25,020 nt of DNA from positions 2,307,951 to 2,332,970 of the forward strand of contig BFEA01000077.1 of NCBI GenBank assembly GCA_003427395.1. Direction: 5' to 3'. Within the stretch, counting starts at the first letter, position 1. Each line of letters opens with the position of its first letter. A program made the position numbers and the translations under genes. The stretch comes from Chara braunii (lineage: Eukaryota > Streptophyta > Charophyceae > Charales > Characeae). The notes under the pieces are model-generated. The model was not told the origin of the DNA. It did no database searches and saw only the letters and a program-made list of their open reading frames with translations. Shown here in pieces: positions 9,699-19,267 of this stretch.

Positions 9699-10680
9699 TT
9701 TCTACTCATACATGGCACCATCTGCAACGGTGAAGTTTGCCAGCATGGCACCATACCAAGACTTTGGGTTTGCAGTGTCATGCACCGATATACATTATCT
9801 GACGCATGCTTCACCACAAAATCGTATGCCATGGGAAGGGAAACAGATGGGCATGATGAAAGCTAGGGGGCCAGAGGCAGCTGCCCAGTGTCAGAGGCCT
9901 GTTACGTCAACTTTGGCCTGCTTTGTTCTCTTTTTTCAGAGAGTCCGTGATAACCTCCGGCATCATGACCCAAGGATGCATGTCCAAACCAAGAATCGAA
10001 CACACGACCTACGCGGCTTGTCAGGCATAGCCTAAGGAATCAAACAGCTTTGAACATGCGGCTGTTGTTGCATCCCTCTCTGGCCAGTATACCGTCACAG
10101 GAAAAGAGAGTATGAACTGGTGGGACTGTGGGAGACTATGAAATTGTGGGTCACAAAATCCACATAATGACAGTCATATACTGCCATAAAATCAGACCCC
10201 AGGGTTGGAGCACAAAGCCTCAAGGTTGTAGACACACACGGATGGACACAGTTGCAGCCCCAACCAGCAAGTCCACGAGGAGGGTGCAGACTATTGAGAT
10301 TTACACGAAACCCCAAAGCGCTGTTGATGCAGTTCATTTTTTTTTGCTGCACCTAGCTGCACAGAGCAGAATGCAGACAACACAAAGCCACAGTGAGAGT
10401 TAAAAAAAACTCGGTAGAACTTGACACCCTCCGAGAGACACAATAATGTTGACGGTTAGCTCGCTTTACCGTGACACATTGCAAGACCACACAACAGCAG
10501 ACAAGCAAATGCAATGCCAGAATCCAAGGAGCCTTGCAGACAAATGATTTGGTTCCACAGCAGTGGTGGTTTAATTAGAAAACTCCTAGTACTGGGTGCC
10601 GTGTGATGCAACTAGAGTATTTTTCCTCCCTTTCGGAGGAAACCTGACTACAACCCTGACTGCACCTTACTACCGATCTC
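9699..10680. other. Unassigned stretch
   Basis: No gene supported. A minus-strand tRNA-like T-loop (GTGTGTTCGATTCTTGG, about 9987-10003) hints at another tRNA-derived remnant, but no cloverleaf can be drawn. Nothing else stands out. Confidence 0.35.
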
Positions 10681-10681
10681 C

Positions 10682-10797
10682 ATTGGTACCATGCTGGTTG
10701 GTACCATCTTTGTTGGTACCACCCTGGTGGATTGTCCTTAGTTGGTACCATCTTTGTTGGTACCACCCTGGTTGGTACCATCCTGGTGGAACGTCCT
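10682..10797. repeat. GGTACC-containing minisatellite
   Basis: TTGGTACCAYC-type units of about 16-17 bp, with occasional longer spacers, give six GGTACC palindromes in roughly 110 bp. Frames reading WYQ repeats on the minus strand are translations of the repeat. Confidence 0.85.
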
Positions 10798-10983
10798 TAC
10801 GACCAACCAGGATTGGTCCTTCACAGCAGCAAGCTCTGCCTTCTCGGCCAGACAGGAATGAATTTCCAATGTGTGTGGCCATATTTGACGTCAGATTCGT
10901 GCTTATAGGCCATATTTTAGCACTCACCCCAGAAATCTTGTGAATCCAGGCTACATAAGGTGAATGGGATCCCGACATGTCAT

Positions 10984-11105
10984 TAGGGTTTTGGGTTTGG
11001 GGTTTGGGGTTTGGGGTTTGGGTTTGGGGTTCGGGTTTCGGGGTTTAGAGTTCGCAGATCTGCATTTAGGGTTTAGCATTCTGGTTTTGGGATTTAGGGT
11101 TTCTG
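10984..11105 (+). repeat. Degenerate telomere-like tract
   Basis: Runs of TTTGGGG/TTTGGG with interspersed TTTAGGG look like a decayed interstitial array of the plant telomere repeat. It lies immediately upstream of the U6 retropseudogene at 11130. Confidence 0.7.
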
Positions 11106-11129
11106 ACCCCTGAGATGCTTCACGGGCCT

Positions 11130-11222
11130 GTCCTTCAGGACATCCATTAAAATTGGAACAATACAGCGAAGATTAGCATGGCCCCTGCACAAGGATGCAC
11201 GCATTGAAAAAGAAAAAAAAAA
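11130..11222 (+). pseudogene. U6: U6 snRNA retropseudogene with A-rich tail
   Basis: The stretch 11130-11205 matches plant U6 from the 5' stem (GTCC-TTCA-GGAC) through CATCCATTAAAATTGGAACA and GATTAGCATGGCCCCTGC to the ACGCA segment. The ACAGAGA box is changed to ACAGCGA and two bases are missing near GGATGCAC. The 3' end is lost and replaced by an A-rich run (11206-11222), the signature of reverse transcription and insertion by LINE machinery. It lacks the 4-nt insertion seen in the other two U6 copies. It is not expected to function. Confidence 0.85.
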
Positions 11223-11550
11223 CAAGGAAGATGTTTGATGGGCCCGCATGCCAAGAATGCAAGCCTGCCATACGCGCCCAATAACATGCAAACATGCCAA
11301 ACCCGCATTGCACTTCTCATCCAAAGTGCTTTTTCCTGCCTCTGCACTTCTCATCCGAAAAGGGCTCCAAATTCACAACCCACTCTTTCGAAGTGGAATC
11401 AAGCGTGTGCCGCCCACCCAGGTATGCCTCCACTCCAAACCCGCCTTATCCCGATAGGACGTTCAGTTCGCTACTGGTATACTTCACACCGAGTATGTTC
11501 ATCATACCGGGCATCAGAGCGTGAATGCATTGGGTTACTCGGTCTCTTTG

Positions 11551-11670
11551 TCCTTCTCCCACCTCAGCCATCGTTAGTGTTTAGGACACATAGCATGCTC
11601 TGTGTCCTTGTCCTTCTCCCACCTCAGCCATCATTAGTGTTTAGGACACATAGCATGCTCTGTGTCCTTA
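11551..11670. repeat. 60-bp tandem duplication
   Basis: Two nearly identical 60-bp units (11551-11610 and 11611-11670), each starting TCCTTCTCCCACCTCAGCC, differ at one internal base (CATCG/CATCA) and at the last base. Confidence 0.9.
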
Positions 11671-11694
11671 CTCCTAACACAGGATTCTATCCAG

Positions 11695-11880
11695 ACATGA
11701 TATCCATGCATGCTATGCGAACATTCTATCCAAAGATGCTATGCGAACATGCTATCCAAGCACGCTATGCGAACATGCTATTCAAGCATGCTATGTGAAC
11801 ATGCTATCCAAACATGCTAAGCGAGCATGCTATCCAAGCAAGCTATGCAAACATGATATCCAAACATGCTATGTGATAGC
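11695..11880. repeat. 26-bp minisatellite rich in GCATGC-like words
   Basis: About seven imperfect copies of a roughly 26-bp unit (CATGCTATCCAAGCACGCTA followed by TGCGAA). Units differ by several substitutions. Repetitive frames across it are not genes. Confidence 0.85.
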
Positions 11881-12370
11881 ATATTCGCATAGTGCAGGAG
11901 GAGAAGGAATTGGTTGCAAGGGGACGCGGTACGCTACGCTTTTGATGGTAGATGATCAAACATTTGACACGGGATGCTCCACTCGTGGTTAAGAGGTGGT
12001 GTAATTTTCGGCGAATTTTTCACCGAAACTGGCATATTTCCCTGAATTTTTGCTTTTCAGTTTCGGCGTATTTGGACGAGTAACGAAAAAGTTGGCAAAA
12101 ACACCGAATTCGGGAAACGTTTTGGCGAACTGCGAAAGCTACTTTGAATAGGTTTTTATAGTGCTGTTCAAAAAAAAAAAAATCCGTTTTTTTTGCCTGT
12201 TTTTTTTTTTTTTTAATGTTTGTATTATGAGCCTGCATAGTTTGTTTGCAAAAGTTTTGACGACATTGCTTGCAGTGATGCGGCGAAAACCCCCGAATTT
12301 TGGGCCTTCCATTAACCGCGTGTCAGATCTGGCGGTAATTGCGGTCGCATACATGCCACAAAGTCCTGGT
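11881..12370. other. Unassigned AT-rich stretch
   Basis: No gene supported. Around 12008-12130 words such as TTCGGCGAA, CACCGAAA and ACCGAATTCGGG recur in both orientations, suggesting a decayed inverted-repeat element. Homopolymer A and T runs occur at 12170-12215. Confidence 0.35.
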
Positions 12371-12378
12371 GTGAGTAT

Positions 12379-12479
12379 CCAATATCATGTGTCCCGATGG
12401 ACCACCTTGGATCAGATATTAAACTGATCAGAACAGATACTACATGATCTATTTTTAGCCTAAAGGCTGAGAAAGGTAT
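12379..12479 (-). pseudogene. U2: U2 snRNA-like copy
   Basis: Read on the minus strand from 12479 it begins ATACCTTTCTCAGCCTTTAG and continues through GGCTAA, GTAGTATCTGTTC (the branch-point-pairing GTAGTA is intact), ATCAGTTTAATATCTGAT and a stem IIb-like GGTCCATCGGGAC to GATATT. U2 pairs with the intron branch point and with U6. An extra AAATA lies between GGCTAA and GATC. No Sm site or 3' stem-loops are recognisable after GATATT, so it is truncated or diverged and probably inactive. Confidence 0.8.
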
Positions 12480-12588
12480 AGGTGTGTGAGTATCTCCTTG
12501 AGCTACGGTAATAAAATGAATCCAAGGGAACTAAGAGCATACTCACACTAGGGCTTTCTTGGATGTATATATGTCGGTTTTTCCAACC

Positions 12589-12869
12589 CGGCCTGGATGG
12601 ATGCACCTTACTTCAATGACGTCCATAGAGAACTGGAAAAAGTCCTGTAGTCTGAGTGTGCCCTCAGAGAGNNNNNNNNNNNNNNNNNNNNNNNNNNNNN
12701 NNNNNNNNNNNNNNNNNNNNNNNNNNNNNNNNNNNNNNNNNNNNNNNNNNNNNNNNNNNNNNNNNNNNNNNNNNNNNNNNNNNNNNCGGCCTGGATGGAT
12801 GCACCTTACTTCAATGACGTCCATAGAGAACTGGAAAAAGTCCTGTAGTCTGAGTGTGCCCTCAGAGAG
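12589..12869. repeat. 83-bp exact duplication flanking an assembly gap
   Basis: Bases 12589-12671 and 12787-12869 are identical (83 bp) and flank 115 Ns (12672-12786). This is either a genuine tandem repeat that could not be assembled or one end duplicated during scaffolding. A diverged relative of the downstream end (CCTGTAGGCTGAGTATGCCC) recurs at 13097. Confidence 0.95.
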
Positions 12870-12960
12870 GCGAAGCTAAGCTCGCATTCGAGCTGCCGCT
12901 GCTACTGCTGACGAGTGGCCTTTTGACAGTTTAACCCTGAAAACCCCATTATCAGTACTA

Positions 12961-13066
12961 CCGTCTTCCCCCGAACGCAACGCACCCTCATTTTGGCTGT
13001 ACCTCACCAGAAATATAACCTGTATGCATTCATTATCAGGATTCGGTATGGTCCAGGGAAGACGGG
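12961..13066. mobile_element. 106-bp MITE with CCGTCTTC ends and TA target duplication
   Basis: It starts CCGTCTTCCCCCGAA and ends GGGAAGACGGG, with TA on both sides (12959-12960 and 13067-13068). It sits in one copy of the local repeat between AGTAC and AGCACTCAAACAAGCT. Neighbouring copies (13190, 13245, 13300) have the same sequence uninterrupted, AGTACTAAGCACTC, which is a natural empty site. TA duplication and size suggest a Tc1/mariner (Stowaway-like) MITE. Confidence 0.8.
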
Positions 13067-13153
13067 TAAGCACTCAAACAAGCTGCTAGTCTACTCCTGT
13101 AGGCTGAGTATGCCCTACGAGAGGCCAAGCTAAGCTCGGATTGCTGCTGCGGA

Positions 13154-13318
13154 CTCGGCCATTTAACCCCTTAAACACCCCGTTAAAAGTACTAAGCACT
13201 CAAACAAGCTCCGCCATTTAACCCCTTAAACACCCCGCTAAAAGTACTAAGCACTCAAACAAGCTCGGCCATTAAACCCCTTAAACAACCCGTTAAAAGT
13301 ACTAAGCACTCAAACAAG
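13154..13318. repeat. 55-bp tandem repeat, three copies
   Basis: Units 13154-13208, 13209-13263 and 13264-13318 share CATTTAACCCCTTAAACACC and AGTACTAAGCACTCAAACAA. A fourth, more diverged copy at about 12915-13085 carries the 12961 MITE. Confidence 0.9.
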
Positions 13319-13850
13319 CTGCTAGCCAACTCCCTGCGAAGGTCCGCATTTTCAGTATCTTTTGCTCTTTAGTGCAAATAATAATACTCCCACCAAACTC
13401 GAAACAAAAGAAAGATTGCCCTTTGCTCAATCGCACCGATGAAGGCAACAATTTTACTCCTTGCAGGCCGAGAAGCAATTAAGGACCACATAGAAGGGAG
13501 GGTGGACCTGGTTTCCAGCAGGTGCAGACTTCCCACCAATAGATGGAGCCTTCACTGCAGGCAGTGCAGGGTTCCACTTACCGGGGGCGAGGTCCCACTA
13601 GGAAAGAGGATTGGATTCAACGCCTGAATCTGGACATGTTTGTGGAGGGGTGTATAGCATTGCGATTGAACTGCTCTTCTGCATCTCCTCGTAAAAGACA
13701 TCCAGATTCAGACTCCCAATGCAACCCCCTTTGCTAATGGGGCCTCACTCCGGGGATGCTCATATCACCCCGCTAAATGTCCTTGCCCGAAGATTTGGAA
13801 AAAAAAGAAAAAAACAAAGATGAAGATGCGATACCACACTCATGCACAAC
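13319..13850. other. Unassigned stretch
   Basis: No gene supported. Short frames at 13439-13737 show no recognisable motif. Nothing else seen apart from A-rich sequence at 13800-13817. Confidence 0.35.
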
Positions 13851-13930
13851 ACAGCAAACAAACAAACAAACAAACAAACAAACAAACAAACAAACAAACA
13901 AACAAACAAACAAAACAAAACACAGCAAAC
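13848..13930 (+). repeat. (CAAA)n tract flanked by a short direct repeat
   Basis: About fifteen CAAA units. The word ACACAGCAAAC stands at both edges of the tract, so it may be a target duplication or an edge of the expansion. Confidence 0.9.
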
Positions 13931-13982
13931 ATTCGACTCATCAATCCAAGTGTAAGGGCCTCGCCACACCAATGTCGAAACG

Positions 13983-14966
13983 GTGAAATTTTCAACAACT
14001 ATATATGCACCGGCTGAATACAAGGATCGAGTTCAATTCTTAGCGGAACTCCCAGAGATATTACCGGTCACCCACAATCTTGTTCTGGGGGCAGACTGGA
14101 ATACTATATTAAACCCTGGACTGGACTCCCCCTCAGTACTCCCAATACGCAGAGACACTCGATTACTGCATGAATTTATGCAATCCAACGATTTCACTGA
14201 TGCTTACAGAATCTTGAATCCGGACCTGGCGGGGTACACCTGGTTTGGCCCGGCGAATGGAACTCTCTCCGCTCGACGGTTAGATTATGTCTTGCTGCGG
14301 GGAGTCCCGTGGACAAATTGTCTGTCAGCAGAAGTAGGTTCTTCTCCTCTGTCAGATCACTCCCCGGTTCGCTTCGAGATGCAACTGGGAGGGGATCCGG
14401 ATAGAGGGCAGGGTTATTTCCGACTGAACGTGGTGCACCTAGAGGACCAGGCTCTAAAGGATTGGTTGAATCGCATTATTCTCAATTGGAAAGGAACGCT
14501 TCATCTTTGCCAAAGCCCTCAGCTTTGGTATGATGGGGTTATGGCGGCCCTGCAGGAAGCCTGCAGCACTTACTCCAGAATAAAGAGTGGTAGTGTTAAC
14601 AAGCAAATCAGGCAATGGAAAGCTGAAATAGCCATGGCAGAAAGACAGTTAGGAAGACACCCTATATCCGATCTGTACTGGATGCAAAAGCGGAATACTG
14701 CGCTGGCTGAATTGGAAGCACAGGAAATTAAGGCAGAGGAACAAAGGAGAGAATGGCTATGGGTTAAGGGGATGACGCATTATGATCGAATGACCAAAGA
14801 ATCTTTTCAAGCCCTGATGCGTTCGGTGGCCAGACCCCTCATGAAGGAGCTGGAGCACCCTTTCTCACTAACTGCACCGGTTGCAGAAAGTTCTCTTTTA
14901 ATGTGCCAATGCGCTAGGGAGTATTTTAGTGATATCTTAACTACACGCCGCCAGATACAGACCTGA
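13983..14966 (+). pseudogene. LINE endonuclease domain, 5'-truncated
   Basis: This encodes the C-terminal part of the apurinic-type endonuclease that nicks target DNA for target-primed reverse transcription. The first codons belong to the host element; LINE sequence starts at about 14001. Motifs in order: IYAP (residues 7-10), VLGADWN (about 35-41; GGDFN in relatives), a Trp/Phe-rich AGYTWFGPANG (about 84-94), RLDYVLL (about 99-105), and LSDHSPVRF (about 122-130) with the catalytic SDH. A charged linker with Trp and Gln/Glu-rich helices follows. The frame ends at TGA 14964-14966, but the protein plainly continues in another frame (TDLRNFSEFW and on), so this is a frameshift near 14940, not a true C-terminus. 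Confidence 0.85.
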
Positions 14967-15104
14967 GGAATTTCTCTGAATTTTGGAGATTCTCTGGGAA
15001 AGTGCTTCCTCTATACGCCACACGAGATTTGGATCGCCCTCTCACAGTGGAAGAACTGGAGGTTGCAGCCCAAGTGATGGCCAAAGGAAAAGCCCCGGGG
15101 CCAG

Positions 15105-17192
15105 ATGGTCTGCCGATCCATACTCACTTTTTGGGACTTCTTTGGACCGGTCTTAACTAGTCTTTTTAATGATGTTCTGATTGGGGAGTCTCTCCCAGAA
15201 ACAATGGTGGAAGGGGTAATCTCTCTGTTATATAAGAAAGGAAGCAAGAAAGAAATTCGTAATTGGAGACCAATCTCGCTGTTAAACGCGGCTTATAAAC
15301 TGTTAGCTAAAGCCATCGCACTAAGATTAGCGAAATACCTACCGTTACTCACGGGTCAGGAGCAAGGAGCCTTTGTGAAGGGCCGGTCGATCCATGATAA
15401 TATTATCACTACCCTTCAGGCCATTGAAATTATAGTAAAAGAGAAAAGGGACATTGCTATCATACTATTGGATATGGAAAAGGCTTATGACAAAGTGGGA
15501 TGGACCTTTGTCCAAACTACTTTGAAACATATGTCTTTTGGGAAGAATATATGTGCTTGGGTAAGAGCAATGTACACCAAATCAACATCTGCGGTCATGG
15601 TGAATGGTCACCGCTCTGAACCCTTCCGACTTACGCGCTCACTGCGACAAGGCTGCCCTTTGGCACCCTTGTTGTTTGTGGTTCATCTCAAGATCCTGTT
15701 GGACAACATCAGAGCCAACCCATGTATAGCAGGTCTCAGGATAGATAGAGGAATTGAGTGGAAGGTGGGGGCAATTGCTGATGACCTCAGAGTCTGCGTG
15801 GAGAACGATCCGCAGGTGCTGGCTGAGGTACAGAATGTGCTTACTAACTATTGCGAGCTAGCGGAAGCCTCAGTGAACTGGTCTAAATCTATCTATCTGC
15901 TGCCGACTCCTTACCAACTGTGTGTTGATTGGGGAATGAAGGGTGTTCCAGGGGATTCTTCGGAACGGTTTTTGGGGGTCCAAGTGGCTACTACAGACTG
16001 CGCCTCGTTCCAAGATCAGCTGTTGACAGAAAAAGTTACAGCACGTATCACTAAATGGAGCAGCCCGTACCTCTCTTCTTTATTCAGCAGAGCATTGTTG
16101 CTCTCGGCTGCAGCTTTCTCAATTATGTGGTATGTTTTGGCTGTCCATTTTCTGGGGGACAAAGGCTACTCTCATATCATATCTGAAGCCAGACGTTTGT
16201 TATGGAAGCCGGCTGCATTGGCGAACCAAGGGTACCTTTCAAAAGTGGCCTGGGATGTAGTGACCTTTCCCAGGGCAGAAGGAGGCTTAGGTATACTGGA
16301 TCCAAGGAGACAAAACTTGGCCTTGCTGGCCAGATGGCCTGTCCGGGCCATGATGGAATCAGAGGATAGATTTTGGGTCCAGCTGGGAGAGTATATTCTG
16401 AGCAAGGAGTGGGAGCTACATAATCCAACAGATGTCTGGGGTTGCTTCATGTTGAGCTCATATGCAAACAGATGTCCTAGCTCTAAGTTTTGGAGAGCGG
16501 TCCTGGGAGCATGGAGGAAGTTGAGACCAACGTCACATCGGGAACCTACCTCCAAAACCGAAGTGCAGGAGGAACTCCTGTTTGAGAACCCCTTCATACT
16601 GGACTCTCAAGGCGTTCCCTTCTCTGCAGCTAGCGAGCCGGGTAATTTCGGACGGCGATGGATAGAGAGAGGGATATTTCGGGTGAAGGATATCAGAAGG
16701 GAAGACAACAGGGACCTGGGCACGAAACTACACAGCCTACAGACAGCAATCCCGCCCCATTGGCTGGAGATGCTAGAGGCCGGGCAAGTACCGGCGGAAC
16801 ATAAGTGGTTTCGACCTGCGCAGGGTGCCGCCCCAGAAGGCACCTTCTTTAGATTAATTGAAAGTGGCACTTCTAACCTTCCACTGCTGCAATTGTGGAC
16901 TGCAGAACTCAGTTGGGCGGAAGAGGCTCCACTCAGATTTGAGTCAGAAACCCCATGCACAGACTTACCAGCTTTAGAGGAGTGTAGAGTTGAGCTGAAT
17001 GTGGATAAGCATGGGATAGCCCATCCACGGGTAAGATTCAGGGAATCGTCCTTGTCGGTCCTTAAGGTAGATCCTACACGTTGGTTCTGGAATACAACGA
17101 AGCTACAGCGCTGTGCTACTATCCCTATGCATCACTACTCTTCTAAGGTTGGTACTGGCCTGCTGAGAGAAAGAGCCCTTACTAACCCCTGA
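15105..17192 (+). pseudogene. LINE reverse transcriptase domain
   Basis: The RT copies element RNA into the nicked target. The lead-in GKAPGPDG (15086-15109) lies in a different frame from the following 695-codon frame, marking a second frameshift near 15115. Within the long frame: NWRPISLLNAAYKLLAKAIA (residues 53-72), GAFVKGRSIHDNII (88-101), motif A LLDMEKAYDKV (121-131, catalytic D123), motif B SLRQGCPLAPLLF (179-191), and motif C AIADD (223-227) in which the two Asp remain but the usual aromatic residue is Ile. Thumb and connection sequence with a WDVVTFPRAEGGLGILDP-like segment follows. The frame ends at TGA 17190-17192, while homologous protein continues in another frame, giving a third frameshift near 17180. 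The copy is presumably dead. Confidence 0.9.
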
Positions 17193-17856
17193 GGTAGTTT
17201 GTAAGCATCGGCGGGAGCTGACATATCAGGAGTATGATAAAGCTACACAGGAGAAGCATTGGCAGCTTCTTAAGGAGCTACGTTCAGAAAAAATTGGGAG
17301 CCTCCTGTGGCAACAGTCACTGCTGGTTATTCCGACTGCAGTTTTCTTCTCTAACAGAGGTATGGAAGTCTCAACTACATGTCTCCGATGTCAGTGGCCA
17401 TGGGAAACTAATCGACACTTGTGGTTGGATTGTCCCCTCTCTAAACGGATCTGGGGGTGGTGGAGGGTGCACTGGTCTAATCTACCTTGGTCTCATTTTG
17501 ACTGGTCAGAGGAGTTCATACTTTCTGGCATTCCAGCAGAACAGAATAGGAACAACAAGGCAGCCTGTTATGTAGCTCAGACGTTCAGAGCAGTAATATT
17601 GAGGACCATATGGCATCAGAGAAACTCTCTCATCTTCCGACAGGAACAGTGCGAAGAAGTCCAGCTTAAACAAGATTTGAAAGCGTTGTGCAGGCAGTGC
17701 ATCTGGTCGGATTGGAATCGAAAGGCCAAGAGGGGCCACGCTAAGAAAGGCACGGCCAGATTTTGGAAGACATGGGGCAAAGATTGTAGTTTGGTTAAGC
17801 CTGGGCCAACAGGGGGCCTGACCATGTCCTCTTGGCCGTTTCAGAAGCCGTCTTAG
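17179..17856 (+). pseudogene. LINE C-terminal zinc-finger segment
   Basis: This is the continuation of the RT polypeptide in the next frame, starting LLTPEVVCKHRRELTYQEYD. It holds a zf-RVT-type finger, CLRCQWPWETNRHLWLDC, spaced C-x2-C-x8-H-x4-C, followed by PLSKRIWGWW. Such domains end plant-type L1 ORF2 proteins and are thought to help bind element RNA. The rest (FRAVILRTIWHQRNSLIF, then a basic WSDWNRKAKRGHAKKG region) is typical of the tail after this finger. It ends at a natural-looking TAG at 17854-17856. The same finger and tail occur in the minus-strand copy at 18649-19267, supporting the family assignment. Confidence 0.85.
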
Positions 17857-18247
17857 GCTGATCATACCAAAAGTGTTCCTGGCCCATTAGATCAGATTTT
17901 AAGGTTCTGGTCGCTTTAGACCAAAGTTTTCAGTTAATGGGCAATTTGCTATAGTGCTAGTCCTCTGATAATGCTCAACGGGGAGAAGCTGGTCCAGTTT
18001 CTGGTAGTCTTCTTTTTGCTTTAGATACAGGGCTAGACTGTTCATTTTAACATTTTGGAGAATTTTGTTCGGTAAGGGACACTGGACCCGGTTTCCAGGA
18101 GCCGAAAGCTGGGTAAAGGCCCGAGCATGTATTCGTGTACCGGGTTGTTATGTGGGGTGTGTTCCCGGGCCCCTGTCTCTTATAAGGAATCAACGCTTTC
18201 TTAAAAAAAAAATAATAATAATAAAAAATAAATAAATAAAATAAAAA
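17857..18247 (+). other. 3' untranslated region and tail of the plus-strand LINE
   Basis: No frame. It contains the family-shared CTGGACCCGGTTTCCAG (18081-18097) and ends in an A-rich AATAATAAT/AAATAAAT tail, the normal 3' end of an inserted LINE. Confidence 0.7.
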
Positions 18248-18254
18248 TCGACAA

Positions 18255-18264
18255 CTGTCAGACC

Positions 18265-18269
<5 letters not shown>
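18255..18269. repeat. 15-bp target-site duplication, left copy (pair at 19268-19282)
   Basis: CTGTCAGACCACTTT is found exactly at 18255-18269 and 19268-19282, bracketing the minus-strand LINE. The left copy runs straight into the T-run that is the LINE's poly(A) tail read on the other strand. Confidence 0.9.
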
Positions 18270-18298
<29 letters not shown>

Positions 18299-19267
18299 CC
18301 CAAGAAGATGCATCAGTTTGTTATTAACCAATAGAACTTTTGTTGAGGCCAGGGACCTCACAATTCCACCCGGAGTGGACAGGGAACAACTGCTGGAAAC
18401 CGGGTCCAGCGTCCCATGACTACTCCTAACCGATCGTAATACCATCTTCCCAGAATGAACGTTGAAGCACAGTAAAAAGCTAATTGCAGGAAGCCTCCCT
18501 AAGAACTATGAATCACCCACTCGACCAGATCTTAGAGCTCCTGACAAATGTAGACAAATTATAAGAGACACTAAATATCCCATACTGCACTTTTAATCCT
18601 TCGTCTAACCAGCGACCAACCCCTTGTCGGGTCTACAAAGAGGACCTATCACGAAACTTTACTACCAGGATGTAGCCACTTTGAGATTTCCAAGCAACCC
18701 TCTGAAGAAACTGAAGCCCAAATCTTTCCTTTCGCCCATGTTCGGTGAAATCTTGAAGTTCGTCCCCTCCTGCTCCTGGAGACCCTCCAATCCGAGAGGA
18801 TAGCCAAACGGATATGTTCTTTAACCAGAATTATCTGTTGTTGCAGGGGCATTTTTTCGTCCCTGAAAACTCTGGCATTTCGAGCTTTCCAGATTATGCC
18901 TGCAAACAAATGCTACATATCCAGTTCCTGTCATAATGTTCGACTTTTGAGATGTGATCGCGTGTAGGATCCAATCATCCGTCCAGTCCCATTCTGAACC
19001 CACTATATTTTGCCAATGACCTCTCCACCATCTCCAAAGCTCCTCAGATAAAGGGCAGTGGAGCCACAAATGAGTACTGGTTTCCCACCCCCAATCACAC
19101 CTCTGGCAATTGATTTCCAAAGCCATCCCTTTTCCCTCCAGCCAAACCGCCGACGCTGTAGCCTGCATTGCCTGAAGCCACATTATTCCGGCTTGCCTTT
19201 GTGAGGGTAGTTTCTTCAAGATCTTCCAGATAGCATTGAAGTCCGGCTGCTGACCCTGGGAACTTAT
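18267..19267 (-). mobile_element. Second LINE copy, 1 kb, 5'-truncated
   Basis: On the minus strand it runs from 19267 to a poly(A) tail seen as a T-run at 18267-18298. It holds only the C-terminal coding part and the 3' region, which shares CTGGACCCGGTTTCCAG (minus strand, about 18391-18407) with the plus-strand LINE. The exact 15-bp target duplication marks it as a younger insertion than its neighbour, whose duplication is imperfect. The two lie tail to tail about 20 bp apart. Confidence 0.9.
18649..19267 (-). pseudogene. LINE C-terminal zinc-finger remnant
   Basis: This codes for the end of the LINE ORF2 protein. From 19267 the frame reads DFNAIWKILKKLPSQRQAGI, then the finger CQRCDWGWETSTHLWLHC (C-x2-C-x8-H-x4-C) and PLSEELWRWWRGHW. 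A frameshift near 18910 moves the homologous tail (FAGIIWKARNARVFRDEK, then SDWRVSRSRRGRTSRFHRTW) into another frame, ending at about 18649. The endonuclease and RT are absent by 5' truncation. Residue pattern and order match 17179-17856 on the other strand. Confidence 0.85.

Larger units (their letters stand above)
14001..18247 (+). mobile_element. LINE (L1-like), 5'-truncated, with A-rich tail
   Basis: The element begins inside its endonuclease (TIYAPAEYKDR) and runs through RT and a C-terminal zinc finger to an untranslated 3' region ending in A/AATA-rich sequence (18203-18247). Probable target duplication is TCAACAACT (13992-14000) versus TCGACAACT (18248-18256), one mismatch. Its 3' region has CTGGACCCGGTTTCCAG (18081-18097), shared with the neighbouring minus-strand LINE, so both belong to one family. 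ORF1 and the 5' region are missing. Confidence 0.85.

Noticed and set aside
10575-10978. Frames with WYQ repeats
   Set aside because: They are translations of the GGTACC minisatellite.
12160-12220. A and T runs as the tail of a retroposed copy
   Set aside because: The runs lie on the 3' side of the U2-like copy at 12379 on its own strand but about 160 bp away, with no continuous match, so a tail cannot be claimed.
18171-18185. CTGTCTCTTATA in the LINE 3' region resembling a mosaic end
   Set aside because: Only 12 bases match and the next bases (AGGAATC) diverge; there is no second half. It belongs to the LINE tail region.
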